From: an uncultured Synergistales bacterium
Lineage (GTDB): Bacteria > Synergistota > Synergistia > Synergistales > Aminobacteriaceae
Length of the DNA: 57,268 nucleotides
Direction of reading: 5' to 3'
Assembly (NCBI GenBank): GCA_905233725.1
Contig: CAJOEM010000011.1
Coordinates: 1-57,268, forward strand
Shown here in pieces: positions 39,328-47,573 of the stretch. The stretch's first letter is position 1, and each line of letters begins with the position of its first letter. Both the position numbers and the translations under genes were made by a program. Under the pieces are notes generated by a model. It was not told the origin of the DNA, ran no database searches, and worked only from the letters and a program-made list of their open reading frames with translations.

Positions 39328-42090
39328 ATGAAAAAGCAATTCTTAGTTTTAACGACGCTGTGTCTTGTTATGTGCATGATATTTGCGTCAACGGTTTCAT
39401 TCGCGGAAACATTTACGCCTGGAACTTACGAAGGCTCAGGCAAAGGTTACAGCGAAGAATCAAATGTCACAGTTAAAGTTACGGTTGACTCTGACAAGAT
39501 CACTGCTGTAGAGATCGAGGGTGCTGGTGAAGTCCCGATCGACGCAGTAGCTGGTGCAACAATGACTCGTGACGGAATCTCTGAAGCTGTTGAAAACGCT
39601 CTCAAGAAAGCAAAGCCTGCTCCAACATCTGCAGCAACATCAACATTCACGCCGGGAACTTACGAAGGTTCTGGCAAAGGTTACAGCGAAGAATCAAATG
39701 TCACAGTAAAAGTTACGGTTGACTCTGACAAGATCACTGCTGTAGAAATCGAGGGTGCTGGTGAAGTCCCGTTTGGAGTGCCGAATTTCGAGAATTATTC
39801 CAAAGCGCTAATCGGTCGCACTGACGGAAAAATCGACGCAGTAGCCGGTGCAACAATGACTCGTGACGGAATTTCTGAGGCTGTCGAAAATGCCCTCAAG
39901 AAAGCAAAGCCTGCTGCAAGCGCAAGTTCCGAAAATGCTGCGTTATCATTCACAGCTGGCGAATACACCGCCTCGGCAAATGGCTACAACGCTCCGGTAG
40001 TCGTGAAAGTCGTTTTTGACAACGAGAAAATTACGGCAATCGAAGTCGCTGATAGTCACGAAACTGCTCACGTCGGCGATATTGCTTTCGGAATTATGAT
40101 CCCGGATATGCTCAAGGCTAACGGCGCAGGTGTTGACGGTGTTTCAGGCGCAACTTTCTCAACAAGAGCGTTACGTAATGCTGTGATTAACGCTGCTGAA
40201 CAGGCAAATTGCACAAATCTTGACGCGTTCAAGGCCGCAAAAGTTCAACACGCTAAAGACGCTCCGATGAAAGTAATTTATGACGTAATAATCGTCGGTG
40301 CTGGCGGTGCTGGAGTTGCTGCTGCTGCTCAAGCTGCTCAGTTAGGAAATACTGTTCTCATAATCGAGAAAAACGCTGAAATCGGCGGAAATACTCTGGT
40401 TTCGGGCGGTCAATATCAGAGCGTAATGCCATATCTCGTTTGGGATCCGACAAATCCTGACGCTACAACTGGTGTCTATGCTTTCAACGGTCAGACGTAT
40501 GAGAAAGTGAAATCTGTCCCGGGCTGCATCAAAGAACTCGAGATGATTTATAACTGGAACGAAGCAGAATTTGACGCGAATTATTATAAAGATCACGAGT
40601 ACGTTGCCGGTGACGCTGCCGAATTATCAAAGCATGGTGTTCACGCAGAATATTTGCCGGTTCTCAAAGCACTCAAAGCCGAAATCAAGCAATATCTCGA
40701 CTGGGCTAAGCCGAAACTCGAAGCAGGAATCCCTGAGAATCAATTAGCGTTATTCTCGACACTGAATCTTCACATATTCCAGACTTATTACGGCGGACTG
40801 AGACAGAGCGCGGACAAGTCACAATGGATTTACGGAAATGTCGAACTCGTCAAGCAATTCATCGAGGGTGCGCAGGGTTTGAAAGAATGGCTCGAAGCTA
40901 TGGGTTCGGAATTTCACGAGGATACTCAGCCAACGTTGATCGGCGCGTTATGGTATCGCGAAAACGAATTTGTCGGCGCAAAAGTTGACACTGACGGTGA
41001 CGGCGTGCCCGAAAATTACCCGGGACGTTGGGGAACGTTTTTCGTAGCTCCGGTGAATGCGTTCTTGAAAGCTAATCCAAAGAATCAAATTATGCTCAGA
41101 ACGACCGTCAAAGAATTATTAACGGACAATCAGCGCGTAATCGGCGTGAAAGCAACACGCAATGACGGAACTGAAATCGAAGCTTATGCTGCGAAGGGCG
41201 TAATTTTGGCGACAGGCGGTTATGCTGCAAACCTGACGAAAGTTGTCGAGGAAAATATTTACTGGTCAACGGAATATTTATCAATGCAGACGAAAACTAC
41301 GAATCGCTCATCTCTTCAGGGTGACGGCATAACGATGGCTCAGAAAATCGGCGCAGATGTTACGGGACTTGGCTTCACTCAGTTAATGCCAATCTCATGG
41401 GTCGATAACGGGAATTTGGCTTTCGGCGGCGGAAATTACGCGTGCTGGATCAATCCAAACACAGGTCACAGATTCGTCGATGAAGGCTCAGAACGTGACG
41501 TGTTATCGCTGGCTGAATTTAGAAACGGAATGGAATACAAAGGCTCGAAAGGCGCGTTCCTGGAATTTTACAACGCTGAGCAGTTAATGCCCGCTCCGAC
41601 ACAGTTAGCAGACGGAGATTTCCCGGGACGTTATTACAGGCGCAAAATTTCTCAACTCGGCGAATTATTCAAAGAATTGGGAGTGAAAGCTGATCCTGAA
41701 ACTGTAATCGCTACGATCAGAGCTTATGACAAGGCCGTAATGACTGGCAGCGAATTTCCTGATGTAGGCAAGGCTATTGCATCTCGATGTGTTGGCAACG
41801 TGCAGAAAAACGCAGACGGCAGTTACAACGTCGAGAGCTATGATCTTGACAACGCGCTCCTGACGATAAGATTATTAGCTCCGAGTACGCATCACACGAT
41901 GGGCGGATTGGTCGTCGATACGGGCAGGCATGTTCTCGCAACGAGCGGCAAAATAATCCCGGGCTTGTACGCAGCTGGTGAAGTTACGGGCGGCATTCAC
42001 GGCGGAAATAGATTGGGCGGAAACGCTATCACAGAAATTTTCGTCTCGGGCAGAACTGCGGCTAACACACTCAACGCCGATAACAAGTAA
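39328..42090 (+). CDS. Secreted FAD-dependent reductase with three FMN-binding domains (fumarate/urocanate-reductase-like)
   Basis: This 920-residue protein has a Sec signal peptide (1-27, ending AFA-like SFAE), three FMN-binding domains (~28-105, 106-203, 210-300) and a flavoprotein domain of the FAD_binding_2/fumarate-reductase family from ~315: VIIVGAGGAGVAAAAQAA, EIGGNTLVSGGQYQ, then GLYAAGEVTGGIHGGNRLGGNAI. Domains 1 and 2 are near-identical at DNA level; domain 1 lacks 20 residues present in domain 2. The covalent-flavin motif is DAVAGAT in domains 1-2 and DGVSGAT in domain 3, the Thr target of the flavin transferase ApbE. Relatives such as Shewanella FccA and UrdA reduce fumarate or urocanate in the periplasm. 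No haem-binding CxxCH motif or ApbE gene is present, so electron donor and substrate are unknown. ATG 39328 follows GGAAGGA by 9 bases. Confidence 0.9.
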   Translation: MKKQFLVLTTLCLVMCMIFASTVSFAETFTPGTYEGSGKGYSEESNVTVKVTVDSDKITAVEIEGAGEVPIDAVAGATMTRDGISEAVENALKKAKPAPTSAATSTFTPGTYEGSGKGYSEESNVTVKVTVDSDKITAVEIEGAGEVPFGVPNFENYSKALIGRTDGKIDAVAGATMTRDGISEAVENALKKAKPAASASSENAALSFTAGEYTASANGYNAPVVVKVVFDNEKITAIEVADSHETAHVGDIAFGIMIPDMLKANGAGVDGVSGATFSTRALRNAVINAAEQANCTNLDAFKAAKVQHAKDAPMKVIYDVIIVGAGGAGVAAAAQAAQLGNTVLIIEKNAEIGGNTLVSGGQYQSVMPYLVWDPTNPDATTGVYAFNGQTYEKVKSVPGCIKELEMIYNWNEAEFDANYYKDHEYVAGDAAELSKHGVHAEYLPVLKALKAEIKQYLDWAKPKLEAGIPENQLALFSTLNLHIFQTYYGGLRQSADKSQWIYGNVELVKQFIEGAQGLKEWLEAMGSEFHEDTQPTLIGALWYRENEFVGAKVDTDGDGVPENYPGRWGTFFVAPVNAFLKANPKNQIMLRTTVKELLTDNQRVIGVKATRNDGTEIEAYAAKGVILATGGYAANLTKVVEENIYWSTEYLSMQTKTTNRSSLQGDGITMAQKIGADVTGLGFTQLMPISWVDNGNLAFGGGNYACWINPNTGHRFVDEGSERDVLSLAEFRNGMEYKGSKGAFLEFYNAEQLMPAPTQLADGDFPGRYYRRKISQLGELFKELGVKADPETVIATIRAYDKAVMTGSEFPDVGKAIASRCVGNVQKNADGSYNVESYDLDNALLTIRLLAPSTHHTMGGLVVDTGRHVLATSGKIIPGLYAAGEVTGGIHGGNRLGGNAITEIFVSGRTAANTLNADNK
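39409..39936 (+). repeat. Tandem duplication encoding FMN-binding domains 1 and 2
   Basis: Unit 1 (39409-39642, 234 bp) and unit 2 (39643-39936, 294 bp) match except for scattered synonymous changes; unit 1 lacks exactly 60 bp of unit 2 (between CCC and ATCGACGCAGTAG), in frame. Confidence 0.93.
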
Positions 42091-42112
42091 TTAAATTAAT
42101 TGCATAATTGCC

Positions 42113-42457
42113 ATGGAAATATTATTACGAGTTGAAGCTATATTCCAGTTAATCGTTCAGTACGGAATTTTGCTGCTGGAATTTGCTGGAGTTGCGATTT
42201 TGCTCTCTACAACTGTGAAAAGTATTTGGGGCTGCTTGTGTCATGATTCGCGCGTGAGATTAACGCTTGCTCAGGGGATTGCGTTGGCTCTGGAATTTAA
42301 GCTCGGCGGTGAGGTCTTGAGAACTGTAATCGTTCGGGAATGGAGTGAGATGGCAATTTTGGGGGCGATAATCTTGCTGCGAGGTGCGCTGACATTCTTG
42401 ATTCACTGGGAGATTAAGAACGAAGAAGCCCAGATTAAGAGCAAAGAATTGAATTAG
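42113..42457 (+). CDS. DUF1622 family membrane protein
   Basis: This 114-residue inner-membrane protein matches DUF1622: helix 1 (YGILLLEFAGVAILLSTTVKSI), LAQGIALALEFKLGGEVLRTVIVREW, and helix (AILGAIILLRGALTFLIHWEI). Function is unknown; small channel-like or regulatory proteins are suspected. It follows the FMN/FAD reductase by 22 bp without a terminator between, so it may be coexpressed with it. A bidirectional terminator follows. Confidence 0.86.
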   Translation: MEILLRVEAIFQLIVQYGILLLEFAGVAILLSTTVKSIWGCLCHDSRVRLTLAQGIALALEFKLGGEVLRTVIVREWSEMAILGAIILLRGALTFLIHWEIKNEEAQIKSKELN

Positions 42458-42469
42458 AATAAAAAACAC

Positions 42470-42505
42470 ACGTCCTTCTTGCGCAATGTGAGAGGGACGT
42501 TTTTT
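42470..42505. terminator. Bidirectional terminator between convergent genes
   Basis: ACGTCC(TT)CTT pairs with GAG(A)GGGACGT, followed by TTTTTT at 42500-42505; six A residues lie on the other side at 42461-42466. Confidence 0.8.
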
Positions 42506-42516
42506 CACGAGAAAAT

Positions 42517-42939
42517 TTACGAGAAAATATCTTTGCCCGACGTTATGTCCTGAATATGCTCAATTTCAAGATCAAGATTCTTTTCGTCAAGCATTTCACG
42601 AATCGTCATTTGTTTTTTTATCGTGATGCCGATTACGTCAATACGCCAGCAACTTTCCCAGGCGATTTCCTCGATTAATGCGCGCGCCGTGCGGATTAAT
42701 TTGCGCAATTTTTGAGTGCCGACTGTGTCCAGCGGAGTCTGAATTTTCCCGATTGTCCTGCACCTGACTTCGACAATCACAAGCTCCGGGAGATTCGCAA
42801 CACTCTCATCGAGCGCAAGAATATCAAGTTCGCCAAAGCTATTCGCGTAATTTCGCCCGAGAATCTTGTAGCCAATATCGCGCAAAAATCTCGCAGCACG
42901 CTCTTCTGATAATTTCCCGAGTTCAGACGTGTAATTCAC
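42517..42939 (-). CDS. yraN: UPF0102 (YraN) family protein
   Basis: This 140-residue protein has the YraN nuclease-like motifs: LGKLSEERAARFL (N-terminal), NYANSFGELDILALDES with GELDxI, and LVIVEVRCRT with the E-x-(K/R) of the PD-(D/E)XK fold, then KLRKLIRTARALI. Function is unknown; in some bacteria it aids DNA transformation or repair. GTG 42939 is 2 bp from the stop of the flhB-like gene, indicating coupling. Confidence 0.9.
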   Translation of the reverse strand: MNYTSELGKLSEERAARFLRDIGYKILGRNYANSFGELDILALDESVANLPELVIVEVRCRTIGKIQTPLDTVGTQKLRKLIRTARALIEEIAWESCWRIDVIGITIKKQMTIREMLDEKNLDLEIEHIQDITSGKDIFS

Positions 42940-42941
42940 GA

Positions 42942-43235
42942 CTAATTCTTGCCCTGAGCCTCTCTGTCAAGCCTGTAAACCCACGCCAAAACTCTCGCAA
43001 CAACTTCGTATAATTCAGCTGGAATTTCCTCGCCCAACTCAAGCGATATTAACGCCGAAACTAACGCCGCATCTTCAACAATAGGCACATCAGCTTCGAC
43101 CGCACGTTCGATAATTTTTTTCGCGATGAAGCCCTCACCTTTAGCAAGCAATACCGGCGCGCGCATTTGTTTGCTGTCGTATTTCACAGCAACTGCACGT
43201 TCACGTTTATTATTATTCTCTCGATTATCTGACAT
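42942..43235 (-). CDS. Stand-alone FlhB cytoplasmic-domain protein (YlqH-like)
   Basis: This 97-residue protein matches the C-terminal export-switch domain of FlhB/YscU, with KRERAVAVKYDSKQMRAPVLLAKGEGFIAKKIIERA and VPIVEDAALVSALISLELGEEIP. The autocleavage motif NPTH of FlhB is absent; the start is shorter than flagellar FlhB. Stand-alone copies such as YlqH occur in flagella-free regions and have unknown function. ATG 43235 has no clear ribosome site; 16 bp separate it from the upstream gene. Confidence 0.85.
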   Translation of the reverse strand: MSDNRENNNKRERAVAVKYDSKQMRAPVLLAKGEGFIAKKIIERAVEADVPIVEDAALVSALISLELGEEIPAELYEVVARVLAWVYRLDREAQGKN

Positions 43236-43251
43236 GTGATTATTATAATCG

Positions 43252-44370
43252 CTACACCGTAATGTCAAGTCCCCTTCCAGAAAGCAGCATATCACGTTCA
43301 CTCTCCGCAGCTTTCCGACTGATGCCGATGAATTGCACCGGCAACGCTACACCGTCCAATTCACGACGCAACTCACGACGACGCGATTCCAAAATTCTGC
43401 ACGTTTCCAATTTTTCCGCACTAAGATTCAAATTACAAGCTTTGCCATCACTCTCGACTAATCCGCCGACCTGTCCCAGAACTGAGCCGCTTATTCCGAA
43501 ACCGACTTGCCAATATTTCTGAGCTTCATCTTCGGACGAGCGCCCAACGTAAATTTTCGCGGTCATGTTTCCTGAGTCACTTATCTCGGGTAATGGCCAG
43601 AACGGTGCTGCTAATAACGCCGGATTAACTTCGTGTCGAGGACTTCTCATCAAAATCGACTGAGCCTGCAAAAATTTCGAAATATCACCCTCGCCTTCTT
43701 TCATGTTTTTCAAAGCTTTAACAGGATCTTCGCCTTTGGACATTCTCTCGCGTAATTCTTTACGGATTTTGTCCCAGATTTCAGTTGCTTCCGCGCCGTT
43801 CATAGCCGCATACTCAGATAATAACAGCGCATTCTCTGCCGTCATCGGAACATCTCGCGCCCATAATTCGATCATTGACGATAATTGCTCAGGTTGAGAG
43901 CCGGATTTACGCCACGCATCTTTTATCGCAGCCAGGACTTCACTCGATAGCGGCAAACCTCGCGATAACAAAGCCGTCGCCAATTCACGATCACGCAGCG
44001 GAACTTGTGATAAAAACGACAACTCGCCCTGAGAAAGTCTCAGCACCGGAACACCATCAGCACCTGACGCATCCCAAACAGCGTTGAATCTCTCGCCAAC
44101 GATCAAGTTCACCGTCGCACGCGCGCGCAATTCCTGAGGAACTCCACGAACGTCCACCCGAACCAGATATGTCCCGTCGTCATTTTTCGCTAACACTTGA
44201 CCTTCAACAGTCATTCCCGTTCGAATGCCAGTTAATCCTGGTCGCGTAATTTGTTGCGTTTGAGTTGGGCTTATCTGGCTCTCGATTTGTCCCTGATGCT
44301 GCGTGTTCGTGTTTATATTCTGGTTGTAATTCTGGTCAATATTTACGTTAAGATTGCTTATTCCCGCCAA
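43252..44370 (-). CDS. YlqG-like protein, possible hook-length-control-related
   Basis: This 372-residue protein has a Gln/Asn-rich N-terminus (NQNINTNTQHQGQ...), a ~90-residue beta-rich domain (~45-115, TGMTVEGQVLAKNDDGTYLVRVD), an acid/helix-rich middle (~140-230) and a C-terminal beta domain (~255-360, with IYVGRSSEDEAQKYWQVGFGI and VALPVQFIGISRK) that resembles FliK C-terminal domains. Its place between rnhB and a YlqH-like gene is exactly that of ylqG in Bacillus, which supports the name. TTG 44370 follows AGGTGAG by 5-7 bases. Possible link with the FlhB-like protein as substrate-switch partner is inference. Confidence 0.7.
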   Translation of the reverse strand: MAGISNLNVNIDQNYNQNINTNTQHQGQIESQISPTQTQQITRPGLTGIRTGMTVEGQVLAKNDDGTYLVRVDVRGVPQELRARATVNLIVGERFNAVWDASGADGVPVLRLSQGELSFLSQVPLRDRELATALLSRGLPLSSEVLAAIKDAWRKSGSQPEQLSSMIELWARDVPMTAENALLLSEYAAMNGAEATEIWDKIRKELRERMSKGEDPVKALKNMKEGEGDISKFLQAQSILMRSPRHEVNPALLAAPFWPLPEISDSGNMTAKIYVGRSSEDEAQKYWQVGFGISGSVLGQVGGLVESDGKACNLNLSAEKLETCRILESRRRELRRELDGVALPVQFIGISRKAAESERDMLLSGRGLDITV

Positions 44371-44451
44371 ATTTTCTCACCTGCCGATTTTGAGATTGCT
44401 TATTAAAATTTATAATTCATATTTCCATTTGCAATTTGCAAAAACATTTTC

Positions 44452-45159
44452 TCATAAGCCGATTTTCTTGCAAAACGATTTCCGGTGAATTGCACACAGA
44501 CCTTTTTCAAGAATCGCAGCTCTGTGATCTTTTGTGGGATAGCCTTTGTTGTGCGCGAGATTATAGCCCGGGTAAATCTGGTCCAGAGTCAGCATTAATC
44601 TGTCACGCAGAACTTTCGCAACAACTGACGCTGCCGAAACTTCCGGAATTAACGCGTCTGCCTTCACAAGAACCCACTGCAAAAGTCTTCGGTCATCCGG
44701 CAACTCATCAAGCTCGGGTATGCGTCGTGAGCCATCGACTATTACACACGCAATCTCGCCTTTGATTTCGGGGCGGATTTTCTGCACACACTGAGCCATC
44801 GACCACAGAGCCGTATGCAAAATATTTTCCTGCTCAATCTTGCGAACACTGCCGAATTTCATTTTCCAAGTTACGCCGAGTTCGTTCATGTATGCGAATA
44901 AATCTTCGCGTTCTTGAGCCTTGAGCTTTTTCGAATCTTTCAAGCCTGCAGATAATAATTCGCGCTCTTGCCTGCGTGTCAGGGAAACTGCTGCCGCTGA
45001 CATCGGACCTGCCAATGCTCCCGTGCCTGCTTCATCTGTGCCAATTACTGCGCCTCTGCGTCTGAGTTCCGCGAGTAATTCCATAGCGTCCTCGGGTGTT
45101 TCGTGCGAAGTTAATATCAAGTCTTCTTCGAATAATTGCAGCTGTTGAAAACGTATCAT
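44452..45159 (-). CDS. rnhB: Ribonuclease HII with altered GRG motif
   Basis: This 235-residue enzyme removes ribonucleotides from DNA. The usual DEAGRGxLAGP motif reads DEAGTGALAGP (D42, E43, T46): the catalytic Asp and Glu remain, but the Arg that contacts the junction phosphate in Thermotoga RNase HII is Thr. Later acidic residues fit the family: VIVDGSRRIPEL, SVVAKVLRDRLM, and YPGYNLAHNKGYPT. An N-terminal extension of ~30 residues is present. ATG overlaps the rbgA stop (ATGA). It lies in the ylqF-rnhB-ylqG type cluster. Confidence 0.93.
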   Translation of the reverse strand: MIRFQQLQLFEEDLILTSHETPEDAMELLAELRRRGAVIGTDEAGTGALAGPMSAAAVSLTRRQERELLSAGLKDSKKLKAQEREDLFAYMNELGVTWKMKFGSVRKIEQENILHTALWSMAQCVQKIRPEIKGEIACVIVDGSRRIPELDELPDDRRLLQWVLVKADALIPEVSAASVVAKVLRDRLMLTLDQIYPGYNLAHNKGYPTKDHRAAILEKGLCAIHRKSFCKKIGL

Positions 45160-45986
45160 GAATTATCAAGCTGCCATTCCAAAAGCGAATTTTCACCCGG
45201 GACTTCCAGACTCACGAGACCCAATTTCCCCGACGAAAAAGATTCTACAAATCGACGCGCTGCAAGTTCAGGATTCACTCTGCCCCCTGAGATTAAGCAA
45301 CCAAATCTCACGCCGATTCGCTCAAGTGTGATCTCGTTAGCTTCATCAGGATCGCAATCAACCGGAATAAGATTCAGCATGTGTTTTTCCTTCAGGAATT
45401 TGAGCAGACTCAACGCAGCATTCTCCCAGCCTCCGACAGCTTCAGGTTTCGCACAGCCAAGCCACGAAAGCACCAAGTGAACGCCTGGTTCAGCATGTGG
45501 GTCTAAAATTCCAGGCGAGTCTACGATTAACATGCCGTCATTCTTGTACCAGCTCACGGACTTAGTCACGCCAGGAATGCCGCCGACATTTGCGTTGGAT
45601 TTTTTTATCAGCGAGTTGAGTAAAAGCGACTTGCCAACGTTAGGAATGCCAACGACTGCGAGCCTGACTTCTCTGTGTTGGGGCTTGAACTCTAGAATTG
45701 CTCGGCGTAAATTTGCAAGACCTTTGTGTTCTCGTAGATTCACGGCGAAAATTTTCGATCCGGATTTCAGCCATAAAGCAAGATTCTCGGATTGAGCGAG
45801 ATCTTTTTTTGACAGCACGCGTATAACAGGACGGATTTTCGACAACGCACGCGCAAACGGTGCCGCAGTTGATGCAGGTGCGCGGGAGTCACGAACTTCG
45901 ATTATGAGATCAAGTTTTTCGGCAAGCTCCCGCAATTTACGAGAGCCTTTCGCCATGTGACCCGGGTACCAAACAGTTCTAGGCAA
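45156..45986 (-). CDS. rbgA: Ribosome biogenesis GTPase RbgA (YlqF)
   Basis: This 276-residue circularly permuted GTPase helps late 50S assembly. It begins with WYPGHMAKG (6-14), a hallmark of RbgA; motif G4 is SKKD (59-62 region; NKxD in most relatives), G1 is GIPNVGKS (~112-119), G3 is DSPG (~154-157). The C-terminal domain ends ENSLLEWQLDNS. TTG 45986 is 2 bp from lepB, which it follows. It overlaps rnhB by 4 bp. Confidence 0.94.
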   Translation of the reverse strand: MPRTVWYPGHMAKGSRKLRELAEKLDLIIEVRDSRAPASTAAPFARALSKIRPVIRVLSKKDLAQSENLALWLKSGSKIFAVNLREHKGLANLRRAILEFKPQHREVRLAVVGIPNVGKSLLLNSLIKKSNANVGGIPGVTKSVSWYKNDGMLIVDSPGILDPHAEPGVHLVLSWLGCAKPEAVGGWENAALSLLKFLKEKHMLNLIPVDCDPDEANEITLERIGVRFGCLISGGRVNPELAARRFVESFSSGKLGLVSLEVPGENSLLEWQLDNS

Positions 45987-45987
45987 T

Positions 45988-46539
45988 TTATCTCGGGATT
46001 CCTATTCTGTTCAGGGGCCAGTACCTGAAGAATACCGGACCGCGCAAATCTTCGTCCGAAGCAAAGCCCCAAAATCTCCCGTCCTGAGAATTCGGTCTGT
46101 TATCGCCAAGCATGAAATATTTTCCCTCGGGAACAGTGAACGGCACGCTGGGGAAATATCTGCTCGGGCGCATCGTGAAATTGTCGTGATTCTTCACATA
46201 TGGCTCATTTGTAGGCTGATCGTTTATGTAAACGATTCCGTTTTTTATATCAACTTTGTCGCCGGGAATCGCAATCACACGCTTCACAAAATCACGATCA
46301 TGATCCAGCGGGTATCTGAACACGTAAAGCGAGCCTCTAGACGGTTCGAAAAACCAGTTCCAGAATTTCGCAACAAGAACTCTATCACCAACTTCGAGAG
46401 TCGGTATCATTGAGCCGCTCGGAATCCAGAACGCCTGAACGATGAACGTACGAATAATCATCGCGAGAATAAACGCCCAGATTATCGTCTCAAGAGTTTC
46501 GCGCCACCACGGTTTGAAAGTCGCTTCTGCTGCTGCCAA
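45988..46539 (-). CDS. lepB: Signal peptidase I
   Basis: This 183-residue leader peptidase removes Sec and Tat signal peptides, and would process the many exported proteins in this window. It has one N-terminal helix (IIWAFILAMIIRTFIVQAF, ~19-37), catalytic Ser43 in IPSGSMIPTL and Lys86 in DRDFVKRVIA, and GDNRPNSQDGRFWG near the C-terminus. TTG 46539 is preferred: GGAGG lies 9 bases upstream; ATG 46587 is upstream of that site and would be unusual. It is 2 bp upstream of rbgA. Confidence 0.95.
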   Translation of the reverse strand: MAAAEATFKPWWRETLETIIWAFILAMIIRTFIVQAFWIPSGSMIPTLEVGDRVLVAKFWNWFFEPSRGSLYVFRYPLDHDRDFVKRVIAIPGDKVDIKNGIVYINDQPTNEPYVKNHDNFTMRPSRYFPSVPFTVPEGKYFMLGDNRPNSQDGRFWGFASDEDLRGPVFFRYWPLNRIGIPR

Positions 46540-46672
46540 TTTAACATTCCTCCGATTCAAATTCAAATTATATTCCAAAAATCGCAATTATTATACAATC
46601 ACTTGACAGGTGCGAAAGAGTTTTTGTGAGGTATTGTATTATAATTTAGCGAAAAAATCAGGAGGGAATATA

Positions 46673-47548
46673 ATGCGAAAGATTAATTTCACAAAAATGC
46701 ACGGTTGCGGAAATGATTATGTCTACGTGAATTGTTTTGACGGCGAAAATCTGGCGAATGTGAGTGAATCTGAATTATCGGAAATTGCTGTGAAAATTTC
46801 GGATCGGCATTTCGGCATTGGCTCTGACGGCATGATCTTGATTGAACCGGCGAAAAATCCTCAGGCTGATGCGTTCATGAACATGTTCAACTCGGACGGC
46901 TCGCGCGGAAAAATGTGCGGTAACGGCATTCGTTGTGTCGCGAAATATATTTACGATCACGGAATTATCCCAAGTTCACGCAAAAATACGATTATCGAAA
47001 CTCCGGCTGGATTGCGAAAAATTGCTCTCGAAATTCACGGCGGAAAAGTCACAGCTGCGAGTGTCTCGATGGGTGTCGCGAAAATTGACTCAGACTTGCC
47101 CGAAAAAATCTGCGTTGATAACATGAATCTGGAATTTGTCGGCGTAAATGTCGGCAATCCTCACGCGGTGTATTTTCTGGAAGATAACGCTGCATTGAGA
47201 AACCTGGGAAATTTGCACGAACTCGATTTGTCGCGTCTGGGAAAATATTTCGAGAATCACGCGCGATTCCCTGAGCGAGTAAATTCTGAGTTTGTCGAGA
47301 AGCTCCCTGGTGAGAATCAAGAACTCAATTTCCGTGTTTGGGAACGTGGCAGCGGGGAAACTTTGGCTTGCGGAACTGGTGCGACGGCGGCTGCATTTGC
47401 TGCGGTAAAGCTTGGGAAATTTTCCAGAAATTCCGAGATTACGATTCACTTGCTTGGCGGGGATTTGCGCATAAATATTCTCGATGACGACGAGTGCGTG
47501 ATGACTGGTGAAGCTGTTGAAGTTTTCGACGGTGAAATCATGCTCTGA
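46673..47548 (+). CDS. dapF: Diaminopimelate epimerase
   Basis: This 291-residue enzyme converts LL- to meso-diaminopimelate for lysine and peptidoglycan. It has the first catalytic Cys in MFNSDGSRGKMCGNGIRC (~81) and the second in ERGSGETLACGTGATA (~235), plus KMHGCGNDY at 8-16 and GIGSDGMI. ATG 46673 has GGAGGG 7-8 bases upstream. It is divergent from lepB and has TATAAT at 46640-46645. A long intergenic region with an RNA gene on the other strand follows. Confidence 0.97.
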   Translation: MRKINFTKMHGCGNDYVYVNCFDGENLANVSESELSEIAVKISDRHFGIGSDGMILIEPAKNPQADAFMNMFNSDGSRGKMCGNGIRCVAKYIYDHGIIPSSRKNTIIETPAGLRKIALEIHGGKVTAASVSMGVAKIDSDLPEKICVDNMNLEFVGVNVGNPHAVYFLEDNAALRNLGNLHELDLSRLGKYFENHARFPERVNSEFVEKLPGENQELNFRVWERGSGETLACGTGATAAAFAAVKLGKFSRNSEITIHLLGGDLRINILDDDECVMTGEAVEVFDGEIML

Positions 47549-47573
47549 TTCCGAAAAATTTCACACATAACAC

